A stretch of DNA of 64,000 bases from FEN-1191 sp036490715 (lineage in GTDB: Bacteria; Pseudomonadota; Gammaproteobacteria; Steroidobacterales; Steroidobacteraceae), in NCBI GenBank assembly GCA_036490715.1, contig DASXDL010000026.1:144181-208180 (forward strand), in the 5' to 3' direction. The position numbers and the translations under genes were made by a program. Each line of letters begins with the position of its first letter. Position 1 is the stretch's first letter. Below, one piece after another: positions 51,910-60,354 of this stretch. The notes beneath the pieces were generated by a model that was given only the letters and a program-made list of their open reading frames with translations, was not told the origin of the DNA and made no database searches.

Positions 51910-53172
51910 TTATCCGACCCGTGGTGCCCAGCCGCCCGGACGCCTGCGCAGAGCAAAGTGGTGCCATAGCAGTCCGCCGATGATGAATGCTCCGAGCAGC
52001 AACAGACTGGGTCGGCCGGCGTCCGCGTCAAGCACGTCCGCCACTGCAAATGCTATCGCCAGGACTAGACCCAGGACCGGCATCAAGGGAAACAGTGGCG
52101 CCCGCCAGTAACCTCGTTGCCCGGTCATGCGCCGCTTTCGACCCACGATAATCGCGAGGCTCACCAGGCCGAGGCTGTAAACGGTCAAGCTGGAAAGGAA
52201 TACCACCAGAACGTGGGTATTCAGCAAGCAGCAAACCGCGGAAATCACGCCAACGACCCAGGTCGCCAGCCGGGGCGCTCCCGAGGAGCGATGCACTTTG
52301 GCCAGGGTCACATTGATCCTGGGGTGAAAGATCTCGTCGCGACCCAAACTGAACACCAAGCGGCCCGAGAACATGATCTGAGCGATCAGGGCGTTGAATA
52401 TCGCCACGATCACCGCTGCACTCAAGACATGGCCTGCGACCGGCCCCGCGACCGCCGCGAAGAAGCTGCTGAACGGCACCGGGCTCTTCAGAATCGCCGA
52501 CAGATCGCCCGCGCCCAGCACCACGGCAATGACGGGGACCGCGGTACAAAACGCTCCGGTCAGGGCGGCGATAAGAACGACGCGACCCATGCGGCGATGC
52601 GGATCCGCCAGTTCCTCGCCGAACGCGATCGCCTGATTACCGCCGGAGGTCGCGTAAGCCGCACTGATTCCGGCCAAGGCCATGGCGCCAATCCCGACGG
52701 GCGCCAGATTGCCGGCGGCGTCGAGCGCGACCGGATGAAGCACGACCTCGGCGAGGCTGCGTGCCGGATGCCAAAACCCCGCCCCGATCAGCGCCAGCAC
52801 CGCCAGCATCTCGATGGCGAGAAAAATGCCCGTCACCAAGGCGCTGGTGCGCACGGCCAGCAGCGCGACGACCATAGCGGCGCCCAGTACGCCGAAGGTC
52901 ACGATCGCGGGCGAAGAGGACGGCACCAAATCGCTGAAATAGACGGCGACCGTCTTCGCCAGAAACGCGGCAGCGGGTCCCACCGTGATGGTCCACACCG
53001 TCAGGCTCGCAAATCCCGCCCACGGACCCAGAATCGACCCGACACCGACGTACTCGCCACCCGCGTAGGGGTAGGCGGATCCCAATTCGGCGTAGATCAT
53101 TGCCCAGACGATGGCCACCCCGATGCCACAGACAAACATGGTCGCGGCACCGGTCCCGGCGTGTAACAACAC
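51910..53172 (-). CDS. APC-family amino acid permease, no canonical start for conserved N-terminus
   Basis: The first usable start is a GTG at 53172, giving 420 residues with about 11 helices (AELGSAYPYAGGEYVGVGSI, YATSGGNQAIAFGEEL, FSGRLVFSLGRDEIFHPR). However, the frame continues upstream through LHRKLGPLGVLLLTLSCL and SPVLSIYGVGSD, which is exactly the conserved first helix of this family, up to a stop at 53382. No ATG, GTG or TTG lies in that stretch. Either a rare start (a CTG near 53330 follows GGGGGA; ATT at 53286) is used, or the start was lost and the gene is dying. Substrate: an amino acid or amine, not determinable. Confidence 0.75.
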   Translation of the reverse strand: MLLHAGTGAATMFVCGIGVAIVWAMIYAELGSAYPYAGGEYVGVGSILGPWAGFASLTVWTITVGPAAAFLAKTVAVYFSDLVPSSSPAIVTFGVLGAAMVVALLAVRTSALVTGIFLAIEMLAVLALIGAGFWHPARSLAEVVLHPVALDAAGNLAPVGIGAMALAGISAAYATSGGNQAIAFGEELADPHRRMGRVVLIAALTGAFCTAVPVIAVVLGAGDLSAILKSPVPFSSFFAAVAGPVAGHVLSAAVIVAIFNALIAQIMFSGRLVFSLGRDEIFHPRINVTLAKVHRSSGAPRLATWVVGVISAVCCLLNTHVLVVFLSSLTVYSLGLVSLAIIVGRKRRMTGQRGYWRAPLFPLMPVLGLVLAIAFAVADVLDADAGRPSLLLLGAFIIGGLLWHHFALRRRPGGWAPRVG

Positions 53173-53824
53173 ATCGGAACCGACCCCGTAGATCGAGAGG
53201 ACTGGGGACAGGCAGGACAGGGTCAGTAACAGAACACCGAGGGGACCGAGCTTGCGATGTAATTGATTTGCAGGATCGCCGGAAATCGACGCGGCAGTGG
53301 ACCGATCGCACGGTTGTTGCGCTGTCAGGATTCCCCCACGGCGAGTCGATGCCGGCCTCTCTAGTCTTCGTTACACCATAGCACGCGCGTGCTCGCGGGC
53401 CGCGCTGAGGTCCTGCCCTGCGCACACCTCAGCGCATTTCCGCCCTCTAGGTATAGGCAAATATTCCTACGCTAATTCAAACAAATGCGCGAGTTACTGA
53501 TGGCGCTTTGGAGGAACATCGGCATGGCGATGCGCCAGCTTCCAGGTCCCATGCTCGAAGCGAAATACCTCGGTGACACGCAAGCTCATAGGAGTTTTTT
53601 CTATACCACTGTGCAGGATTTCCAGCTGCCTGCTAGCGCCGTTGCGGAAGGAGCCGGCGTCGGCCCGCACCTCGAACGCCTCACCTGCTCGGCCTGGGCT
53701 ACTGGCGCGCCGAGTATCAGGCCGTTGATCGCGACGATGTAGAACGCGCAGCGGTGCATACTGCGCCGAGAACGCATGTTTGCGCTCCTGACTGACGACC
53801 CTCGATGACCAGGGAGTTTCAACA
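53173..53824. other. Intergenic region with permease N-terminus and a gene remnant
   Basis: The left part is the untitled N-terminal coding extension of the permease (to about 53330). The middle holds an AT-rich stretch (TAGGCAAATATTCCTACG, 53454-53471) that loosely resembles the xox palindrome. The right part holds a SnoaL-like remnant on the minus strand. The cytochrome P460 gene has no strong ribosome site other than GGGAG at 53812. Confidence 0.5.
53494..53769 (-). pseudogene. Remnant of a SnoaL/NTF2-fold protein
   Basis: The minus-strand frame ends SLRVTEVFRFEHGTWKLAH followed by RHADVP, a hallmark of the C-terminus of SnoaL-like (ketosteroid-isomerase-fold) proteins. Upstream the frame loses family likeness, contains no plausible start and runs into the cytochrome P460 gene, so the 5' part seems decayed by frameshift. 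Only the C-terminal 60 residues are recognisable. Confidence 0.45.
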
Positions 53825-54382
53825 ATGAAGAAAAGCGCTCTAAGCGGTTTGAGTGTTGCGATATCGCTGGCTGTTGTGGCCGCCGCGGCCGCGATCTCCG
53901 GCCAGAGCAAATACAACGTCAAGGTCCCGAACGGACTGGCGTTCTCCGAGTTCCGGGGCTACGAGAGCTGGCCGGTGATTGCCATCAGTCAAAATGGCGA
54001 CAAGATCGCGGTGATCGTCGGAAATCCTGCGATGATCAAGGCCTATAACGAGGGCGTTCCCGGCAACGCCAAGCCCTTCCCTGACGGTGCCAAGATGGCG
54101 AAGATCCATTGGAGCCCGAAGAAGAACGAGGCGGCTCCCGGTCAACCGATCGTTCCCGGGGCCCTGCACGATGTTGATTTCATGGTCAAGGACAGCAGCC
54201 GCTTCGCCGCCAGCGGCGGATGGGGGTGGGCGGCATTCGACTACGTTGCCGCCTCCGATACGTTTGTGGCCAGCACCACAGCTGACAACCCGCCCCAGGG
54301 CAACGATGCCAAGTGCGGATTCGCATGCCACACCATCGTCAAGAACCGCGACTACGTTTTCACCGACTACGCGAAACGGTGA
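53825..54382 (+). CDS. Cytochrome P460 family protein
   Basis: A 185-residue secreted heme protein (signal to about AAAIS, residue 25) of the cytochrome P460 family. Typical blocks are YESWPVIAISQNGDKIAVIVGNP (fragments), KPFPDGAKMAKIHW, LHDVDFMVKDSSRFA and GGWGWAAFDY. The heme motif is CGFACH (C164, C168, H169), a Cys-x3-Cys-His spacing instead of Cys-x2-Cys-His. Characterised P460 proteins oxidise hydroxylamine or bind NO. The ATG follows GGGAG at good spacing. The next gene starts 72 bp downstream and may be co-transcribed. Confidence 0.85.
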   Translation: MKKSALSGLSVAISLAVVAAAAAISGQSKYNVKVPNGLAFSEFRGYESWPVIAISQNGDKIAVIVGNPAMIKAYNEGVPGNAKPFPDGAKMAKIHWSPKKNEAAPGQPIVPGALHDVDFMVKDSSRFAASGGWGWAAFDYVAASDTFVASTTADNPPQGNDAKCGFACHTIVKNRDYVFTDYAKR

Positions 54383-54454
54383 GCTGCGCCCCACCGCGTC
54401 TTTTTTTTCTCGCCGCCATCGCCGATCGTTATAGCGCCAAAGCGGAGGAAAGCG

Positions 54455-55330
54455 ATGAGCACGTTCGTAATTCAGCCCCACTTCCGACTACAGGAGTGGG
54501 TTGCCGAGGAAAAGGGGCATTTCGCAGCCGAAGGGCTCGACTACGTCTTCCACGAGGAAGTGCAGTCGAGCGACGGCAAGATTCATGACAAGGGTGTCAA
54601 AGTCGGAGCGTATCAGTCGTTCGAGGACGGTCGCTCCTCGGACATCAGTTGCGCATGCCACTGGACGGTCAACGTCGCAGCCTCGAGTGGCCACGGCAAG
54701 CTTTACGCGGGCGCCTACTCGGTCGCACCGGCGGGCATTTTCGTACCACCGGACTCAGCCGTGCGAGAGCCGGCCCAGCTCGCAGCTGTTCCGATCTCGG
54801 TGGGCTACCAGTCCGGCAGCCATTATTCGAGCCTGCAGGCGCTGGAACAGTACCTGCCGCGCGACGCCATCCACCTCTCGTTCGGTGATGGCATGCTGTT
54901 CAAGCGCATGGAGCTTTTGATCGAAGGCAAGCTGCCCGCGGTGGCACTGTTCAGCGGGCCCTATTACTTTGCCGAGCAGCTCGGATTTCGCAAGGTCATC
55001 GACACGACCTTCATGATCGCGACCATGATTACCGGCAGCCCCGATCCAGCGGACATCGAAAAGTATTTTCGCGCGCTGCGGCGCGCGCAGCGCGACATCG
55101 ATCTGCGGCCCGAGCTCTATACCCATTACTACAGGCGCGAGTTTCCGCGGCACCACCATGCCTTGATGGATACGCGTCGCTGGGGCCCAGGCGAGCGCCT
55201 GGTCTTTGAGCCTTACACGCAGGAGGCATTCGAGAACTCGCGCGAGTGGATCGCTGCGCACGAGATTTTCCCGCCGGAGAAGCTGGGTACTGGCATGTAC
55301 GGCCAAGTGACCGAGCCGGCAATGAAGTAG
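54455..55330 (+). CDS. NMT1/SsuA-like substrate-binding protein without signal peptide
   Basis: A 291-residue protein resembling NitT/TauT-type binding proteins: LQEWVAEEKGHFAAEGLDYVF near the start, SCACHWTVNVAASSG in the ligand region, and PISVGYQSGSHYSSLQAL. No signal peptide or lipobox is visible and no ABC permease or ATPase genes are near, so it may be a cytoplasmic ligand-binding or thiamine-precursor-like enzyme. GGAGGAAAGCG precedes the ATG. It follows the cytochrome P460 gene. Confidence 0.75.
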   Translation: MSTFVIQPHFRLQEWVAEEKGHFAAEGLDYVFHEEVQSSDGKIHDKGVKVGAYQSFEDGRSSDISCACHWTVNVAASSGHGKLYAGAYSVAPAGIFVPPDSAVREPAQLAAVPISVGYQSGSHYSSLQALEQYLPRDAIHLSFGDGMLFKRMELLIEGKLPAVALFSGPYYFAEQLGFRKVIDTTFMIATMITGSPDPADIEKYFRALRRAQRDIDLRPELYTHYYRREFPRHHHALMDTRRWGPGERLVFEPYTQEAFENSREWIAAHEIFPPEKLGTGMYGQVTEPAMK

Positions 55331-55481
55331 AGCCGCGCCCAGCCGCCAAATGGGCCAAGTTCAACAGCGACAACACATCAAAGTCCGCCACCAGCGTGTG
55401 AGCCTTAAGTCGCTGGCGCTGCAGGCGCGCCTAGGATAACCGCAGTAGCATGTCCCTGCGCTCAGCGGGCAGGACAGCCTG

Positions 55482-57617
55482 TCATCCAGTCCAGCGCGCG
55501 GAGTCAAGCCGGCGCCAAGTGCTGATATCAAGTGCCCATTGCCCGATCGTCCGGGTCGGGTCCTGCGCCTGCTCGGGCACCACCACTCCGAAGCGCCGAC
55601 TGATCTCCAGCATCAGCTCGAGTGCCTGCAGTGAATCCCCGCCGAGCGACAGAATATTGTCGGCCGGCGTCGCGCTCGCGGCTTTGGTCACCCGCTTGAA
55701 TGCCTCGATCAGCTCGTTGACGAGCGGCGAGCTCTTCGTTTGCGTCCGTTCGCTCAACTGCGCGGCATCAATCTGTGCCAGGCGCTGTCGGTCGATCTTG
55801 AAGTTCGGCAGCCAGGGCAGTTCATCCAGAATCACGATCTGCGCCGGCATCATCGAGGGGGGCACGCGCTCGCGTAGCATCGCCGTGATGCGCTCGGGCG
55901 TCACACCCTGTTCCGCCGACTGCAGCGTGACATAGCCGGCCAGCGCTAGCGGCACCCCGCTGCCAGCCTGACGCACCAGCACCGCAGCGGCCGCGATCCC
56001 GGGACAGCTCTTGAGCGCCATTTCGACCTCGTCCGGCTCGATCCGATAGCCGTGAAGCTTGATCTGCTTGTCTTTGCGCCCGATGAATTCGATCAGACCA
56101 TCGGCGCGCCGGCGCACCAGGTCGCCGGTACGGTAGCGGCGTTGCTGCGGGTCTTCCGGATCGACCGTAAACGACCTGGTTGTGAGTTCAGGATCGCGCC
56201 AGTAGCCGAGCGCAATGTAGCGACTGGTGACCTGGACCTCGCCGACCTCGCCATCGGGCAGCGCCTTGCCATCGTCATCAACGATGTCGACCCGCCGGTC
56301 CGGGATCCCGCGCCCCACCGGCAGCCGCGGGCAGCTGACGCGAATCAATGCGTCCACCTTCCACTGTGTATGCAGCGTCCAGCACTCGGTCGCTCCCAGA
56401 TGCACGCGAAACCTCGCCTGTGGCGGACAGGCGCGCCGGAAAACATCGAAATCACTCCAGTCAACGCGCTCGCCACCGAGCGTGACCAAGCGCACGTCAT
56501 CGAAACACTGGCCGGCAGGCAGGGCATCGGCAAGATGGCGAAACAAGGTCGGCGACAGCGCCATTTCGGTAATTCCACGCGCCTTGATCTGCCTTGCCAG
56601 CGCCGTGCGACCGAATATTCGCGGCGGCAGCACCTCCATGGCGGCTCCGCTCATCAGCCCGATGAGCAACGTCAACAGGCCGGCAATGACGGACGGCGGA
56701 TAGAACAGCGCGCTGTGGTCCTTACTGGACATGTCGGTGAAACCGACCGATTCCATCGCGTCATGCAGCAGGCCACGGTGGTTTTGGAACACGCCCTTCG
56801 GCATGCCGGTCGACCCGGAGGTATAAAGCACATAGGCGATATCGTCGGGTCCAGGCCGGGTAGAAGGTGGCGTGACCGGGCCCGGGAAGTCGGCAGCACT
56901 GATGCGGTCCAAATCGATGACCGCGAGCCCAGGCGGGAACAGCGCGCGCACCTTCTCATTGAGCTCCGAGGTAGCAATGAGCAGCGTGACCCCGGAATGC
57001 GTGGCTATCCGGCCATTGCGTTCGGCCGGATGATCAGCATCCAGCGGCACACAGATGCGCCCGGCGGCCAGCACGCCGAGGATCGCGGCTGGGAAGCGGG
57101 CCTCATGACCGAGCAATATGCCGACCGGCCCGGGCTCTACATCGATCGCGCAAATGGCGGCGGCGATCCGGTGGGACAGCGATTGGAGCTGCGCGTAAGT
57201 CAGGCTTTGCAGCTGATCGCGTAATGCCAGCCGGTCCGGATATACCCGCGCCACCGCGTCAAATCGATCGATGATCGAGCCATGCTGCGACCAGTCCGAG
57301 AGCGCCGCGGCCTCCTCCGACGCGTCGAATTCAACGCGCTTGGGAACTCGGCTGACGAGTGCCGCGTCGGCCCAGTCGGCGACGACATCGGCGAACTGAC
57401 AGGCGACCTGATCGTCGGCGGGATCATCGCGCGCATTCACCGGCATCACCTCGAGGGCGAGACAATTCTCGGCGGTCAGTCGCTGCAGCGCACGGCGGTA
57501 AATTCTGCGAAAGAAGTCCAGCCCGTCCCGGTCCTTCGAGAACACGATCAGACAGCGTCCCGCGCGCTCGGTCAGAAGACCGGAGAGCTTCTGATCGAAG
57601 TCGACCGGCACGATCAC
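55482..57617 (-). CDS. Adenylation-PCP protein with N-terminal hydrolase tail
   Basis: A 711-residue protein from a GTG at 57617. Residues 1-85 look like the C-terminal third of an alpha/beta hydrolase (LLTERAGRCLIVFSKDRDGL). Then comes an AMP-forming adenylation domain: VLYTSGSTGMPKG, LGATECWTLH, YRTGDLVRRRADGLIEFIGR and a catalytic Lys in NFKIDRQRLAQ. A carrier domain follows with the phosphopantetheine Ser in LGGDSLQALEL (S662). The reading frame runs upstream through one TGA (57635-57633) into the hydrolase gene, so the two look like one gene with a nonsense codon. Similar acid-activating proteins occur in exosortase and lipid or polyketide gene sets. Confidence 0.82.
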   Translation of the reverse strand: MIVPVDFDQKLSGLLTERAGRCLIVFSKDRDGLDFFRRIYRRALQRLTAENCLALEVMPVNARDDPADDQVACQFADVVADWADAALVSRVPKRVEFDASEEAAALSDWSQHGSIIDRFDAVARVYPDRLALRDQLQSLTYAQLQSLSHRIAAAICAIDVEPGPVGILLGHEARFPAAILGVLAAGRICVPLDADHPAERNGRIATHSGVTLLIATSELNEKVRALFPPGLAVIDLDRISAADFPGPVTPPSTRPGPDDIAYVLYTSGSTGMPKGVFQNHRGLLHDAMESVGFTDMSSKDHSALFYPPSVIAGLLTLLIGLMSGAAMEVLPPRIFGRTALARQIKARGITEMALSPTLFRHLADALPAGQCFDDVRLVTLGGERVDWSDFDVFRRACPPQARFRVHLGATECWTLHTQWKVDALIRVSCPRLPVGRGIPDRRVDIVDDDGKALPDGEVGEVQVTSRYIALGYWRDPELTTRSFTVDPEDPQQRRYRTGDLVRRRADGLIEFIGRKDKQIKLHGYRIEPDEVEMALKSCPGIAAAAVLVRQAGSGVPLALAGYVTLQSAEQGVTPERITAMLRERVPPSMMPAQIVILDELPWLPNFKIDRQRLAQIDAAQLSERTQTKSSPLVNELIEAFKRVTKAASATPADNILSLGGDSLQALELMLEISRRFGVVVPEQAQDPTRTIGQWALDISTWRRLDSARWTG

Positions 57618-57632
57618 GTCCTTGTTAAACGA

Positions 57633-58193
57633 TCATTGCTCCGCCAGCCACCGGCCCGCGGAACGGGAGCCGAGTTTGCGCAAAATCGACTTGAGCAGCT
57701 TCGACTCCCCCGACAGCAACCGACGCCAATGCGCCCTGTTGAACAGGCGCAGCGGCAGGCGATCGAAGAACGTCAGCCGGGCCAGCAAGGTGCTGAGGTT
57801 GGGATTGGTCAGAATCAGGCCAATGACGCGCCGATCCGCCAGCGCGGTGTTGAAGCTGACATTCGCTTCGGCGCAATCACCCATCAGCACGACCTGGGTG
57901 ACGTGCCGGCGCGCCAGCATTTCCTCGATGGCCCGAGTGCAGGCCGCGACGCCGGATTCGTCGTAGAACTGTAACCGGCGCTGCATCTCACCGTAGTTCC
58001 GGAACAGCTGGATCTGCATCACGACCAGACCCAGCGCAGCCAGGCGCCGGGCGATGCGGCTCTCGAGTCGCCCCAAACCGAATATGATGACCCCGGTCTG
58101 AGAGCGCGGGCGCGACGGATCGGTGATGTAGGCCAGGTATGCGCCGCCGGGCCCGAATTCGAATACGCCTGCGGCCGTCGCGGTGTCGTTCAA
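57633..58193 (-). CDS. N-terminal two-thirds of an alpha/beta hydrolase (exosortase-system hydrolase-like)
   Basis: A 186-residue frame from a TTG at 58193. GVIIFGLGRLESRIARRLAA and VTQVVLMGDCAEANVSFNTA (nucleophile elbow with Cys, Gly-Asp-Cys-Ala-Glu) followed by VIGLILTNPN resemble the hydrolase family tied to exosortase A systems (TIGR03100-like). It stops at TGA 57635-57633. In the same frame, five codons later, starts the GTG of the adenylation protein, whose first 85 residues supply the missing hydrolase C-terminus. AAGGGGGC before the TTG may be its ribosome site. Confidence 0.7.
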   Translation of the reverse strand: MNDTATAAGVFEFGPGGAYLAYITDPSRPRSQTGVIIFGLGRLESRIARRLAALGLVVMQIQLFRNYGEMQRRLQFYDESGVAACTRAIEEMLARRHVTQVVLMGDCAEANVSFNTALADRRVIGLILTNPNLSTLLARLTFFDRLPLRLFNRAHWRRLLSGESKLLKSILRKLGSRSAGRWLAEQ

Positions 58194-58503
58194 CCCTTGC
58201 CCCCTTCCCTGGCACTGTAGCCGTGAGCCGTCCGCACGAGAATCTCAAGCGCCCCGAGCGTGCCGAGATCGCGCAGCGCCGACTCCTCCCTGGATCAATC
58301 TAGCACAGGCTTCGACTCGTCGAAGTTCCGCCGCGCTGGCGGCGACGCGCAGACCCTCCACCTCCCCGGGTTCTTTACTTAATCAGGCGGATCGCACAGT
58401 GGACTGCCTAACCCTGCACCCGCAGAAATTCTTTTGATGCCCGCTCGTCATTACTGCATCACTCCTTTGCTCTGCCGCGTCATTGTGGTAACTCCACCCA
58501 CAT
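58194..58503. other. Intergenic region with possible minus-strand gene remnant
   Basis: Minus-strand sequence at 58190-58370 reads like coding sequence in two frames: VEGLRVAASAAELRRVEAC, then SALRDLGTLGALEILVRTAH ending in a TGA that overlaps the hydrolase TTG (TTGA). A stop and a frame change separate the parts, so a decayed gene end is possible. The right part should hold the quinoprotein promoter; no clear elements are seen. Confidence 0.35.
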
Positions 58504-60291
58504 ATGGAAGGCACCGGTAAACGCCTCGTGGTCGTCGCGGTCCTGATCGTGCTGGCGGTCGCGGCCGGATTGCTGCACTTGTTCAGGTATCGGCTCTTTA
58601 TGGCCGCGGCCCTGATGATCAACTACGCCCGTTCTTCCGTCGCACCGCCAGGCAGCTTGACGCTCGAAGCAGCGCCCGTAACGCCGGATGTCGGGTTCGA
58701 GGTACCCGTTGCCACGGCCGAAGTACCCATGCCTCCTGATACCGCGCTCGACTGGCCCAGCTACAACCGTACGCTGACGTCGGCGCGTTACTCACCGCTC
58801 GATCAGGTCAACCGCGATAACGTCGGCAGGCTCAAGGTGCTGTGCACCTATGACACAGGGGAGACAGGGCGATTCACCACCGGCCCCATCGTCGTCAAGG
58901 ACGCGATAGTCGGCACGACCGACGATGATATTTTCTCGATCGATGCGGCCACCTGTCGCCAGCGCTGGCGGACGCACGAGCATTACTCGCACGTCGCAGG
59001 CAACGGCAATCGCGGGGCGGCCTACCTCGATGGCCGCCTCTATCGCGGCAGTCCGGACGGCCGAGTGCTCGCCTACGATTTCAAGAGCGGTACGCGGCTG
59101 TGGCAGACGAGGATCGCGAACCCAGAGCTCAACGAGTCGGCGCCGGCTGCTCCCATTGCCTGGAACGGCCTGGTCTTCATGGGCAACGCGGGTGGAGATA
59201 TCAAGGGCGTCAAAGGACGCATCTACGCGCTCGATGCCACCACTGGCAAGATCGTCTGGGAATTCTATCTGGTACCCAAACAGCCCGGCGATCCCACGCG
59301 CGGACCGCAGGCGCCCAGCCCACTCGACACATCGACTTGGGCGAATCAGGCGGATACCCCGATTACCGGCGGTGCGACTTGGACCTCGTATACATTGGAC
59401 CCGGCAAGAGCAGAGTTATATGTCCCCAGCGGCAATCCGGGACCCGATTTCGCAACCGGCCCGCGCCAAGGCGCAAATCTTTATTCCGGCTCGGTGGTGG
59501 TGCTGGATGCGAAGACGGGAGCCTACAAGCGCCACTTCAAACTGCTGTCCGAGGACTGGCACGACTGGGATGTCTCCAATACTCCGATCCTGATCGAGAC
59601 ACGGACTAGCAAGCACCTACTGTCGGTCGCGCCGAAGGACGGCTACCTCTACGGCTTTGATCTCGACTCCAATGCGCTGCGCTATCGCACGCCGGTCACG
59701 AGGATCGAAAATGCCGATGCGACCTTTTCGACCGATAAGGCGGTCCACTTCTGCCCGGGTTCAGGGGGCGGGGCTGAATGGAATAGCCCGGCCTTCGATC
59801 CGCAGACCAATCTGATTGTGACCGGGGAGGTCGACTGGTGTACCACCGTGACACTGCAGAGCGATGCAGGGATTCGGGCGGTGCCCCTCGGACAGATGTG
59901 GCCGGGAATGGCGACGAGTAACCCCTACAACATTTTGGGCGTAATGGACTCCTATCGACACTGGGCAGGCTGGGTCTACGCAACCGACGCCGACACCGGT
60001 ACCTGGAAGTGGCGGTCGAAGTCCAACTACCCGATCTTGAGCGGCATGACCCCGACCGCCGGTGGTGTCGTCTTCTTTGGCGACATGGGCGGCAACTTCT
60101 ACGCACTGGAGGCCGCCACGGGACGGCGACTGTGGGGCAAGAATCTCGGTGGCGCCATTGGCGGCGGAGTAGTCACGTATTCCGCTGGCGGTACGCAGCG
60201 GGTGGCTGTCGCCGCGGGTTATACCTCCGTTCTCTGGCCGACCAGACCTGCGACCGGAAAAATCGTGATTCTCGGGCTTCCCGGTACCTGA
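58504..60291 (+). CDS. Membrane-anchored PQQ-dependent dehydrogenase, non-lanthanide type
   Basis: A 595-residue quinoprotein with one N-terminal membrane helix (residues 8-26) and no cleavage site, then an eight-bladed propeller. It starts DWPSYNRTLTSARYSPLDQV as in PQQ alcohol dehydrogenases. The active-site segment is DWHDWDVSNTP; the position two after the catalytic Asp is Ser, so the lanthanide-marking acid is absent. The vicinal Cys pair is also absent. Trp-docking motifs recur (GRIYALDATTGKIVWEF, GNFYALEAATGRRLWGK). The substrate is unknown. The gene lies 19 kb from xoxF. A short-chain dehydrogenase gene follows 63 bp downstream. Confidence 0.85.
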   Translation: MEGTGKRLVVVAVLIVLAVAAGLLHLFRYRLFMAAALMINYARSSVAPPGSLTLEAAPVTPDVGFEVPVATAEVPMPPDTALDWPSYNRTLTSARYSPLDQVNRDNVGRLKVLCTYDTGETGRFTTGPIVVKDAIVGTTDDDIFSIDAATCRQRWRTHEHYSHVAGNGNRGAAYLDGRLYRGSPDGRVLAYDFKSGTRLWQTRIANPELNESAPAAPIAWNGLVFMGNAGGDIKGVKGRIYALDATTGKIVWEFYLVPKQPGDPTRGPQAPSPLDTSTWANQADTPITGGATWTSYTLDPARAELYVPSGNPGPDFATGPRQGANLYSGSVVVLDAKTGAYKRHFKLLSEDWHDWDVSNTPILIETRTSKHLLSVAPKDGYLYGFDLDSNALRYRTPVTRIENADATFSTDKAVHFCPGSGGGAEWNSPAFDPQTNLIVTGEVDWCTTVTLQSDAGIRAVPLGQMWPGMATSNPYNILGVMDSYRHWAGWVYATDADTGTWKWRSKSNYPILSGMTPTAGGVVFFGDMGGNFYALEAATGRRLWGKNLGGAIGGGVVTYSAGGTQRVAVAAGYTSVLWPTRPATGKIVILGLPGT

Positions 60292-60354
60292 CGGGTACAT
60301 CGGTGGCCTCATTCGTCCTGAGTGTGACGGATCTCTTCAATAGGAGCTGACGGC

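Noticed and set aside
52117..53166. 349-codon + strand frame opposite the APC permease
   Set aside because: Gln/His/Arg-rich shadow of a membrane protein gene; no domain or ribosome site.
57633..57635. In-frame TGA as a selenocysteine codon
   Set aside because: No SECIS-like hairpin was evident after the codon, the residue is not at a catalytic place in the hydrolase family, and a GTG with an AAGGA just upstream follows at once. A nonsense codon or reinitiation is simpler.
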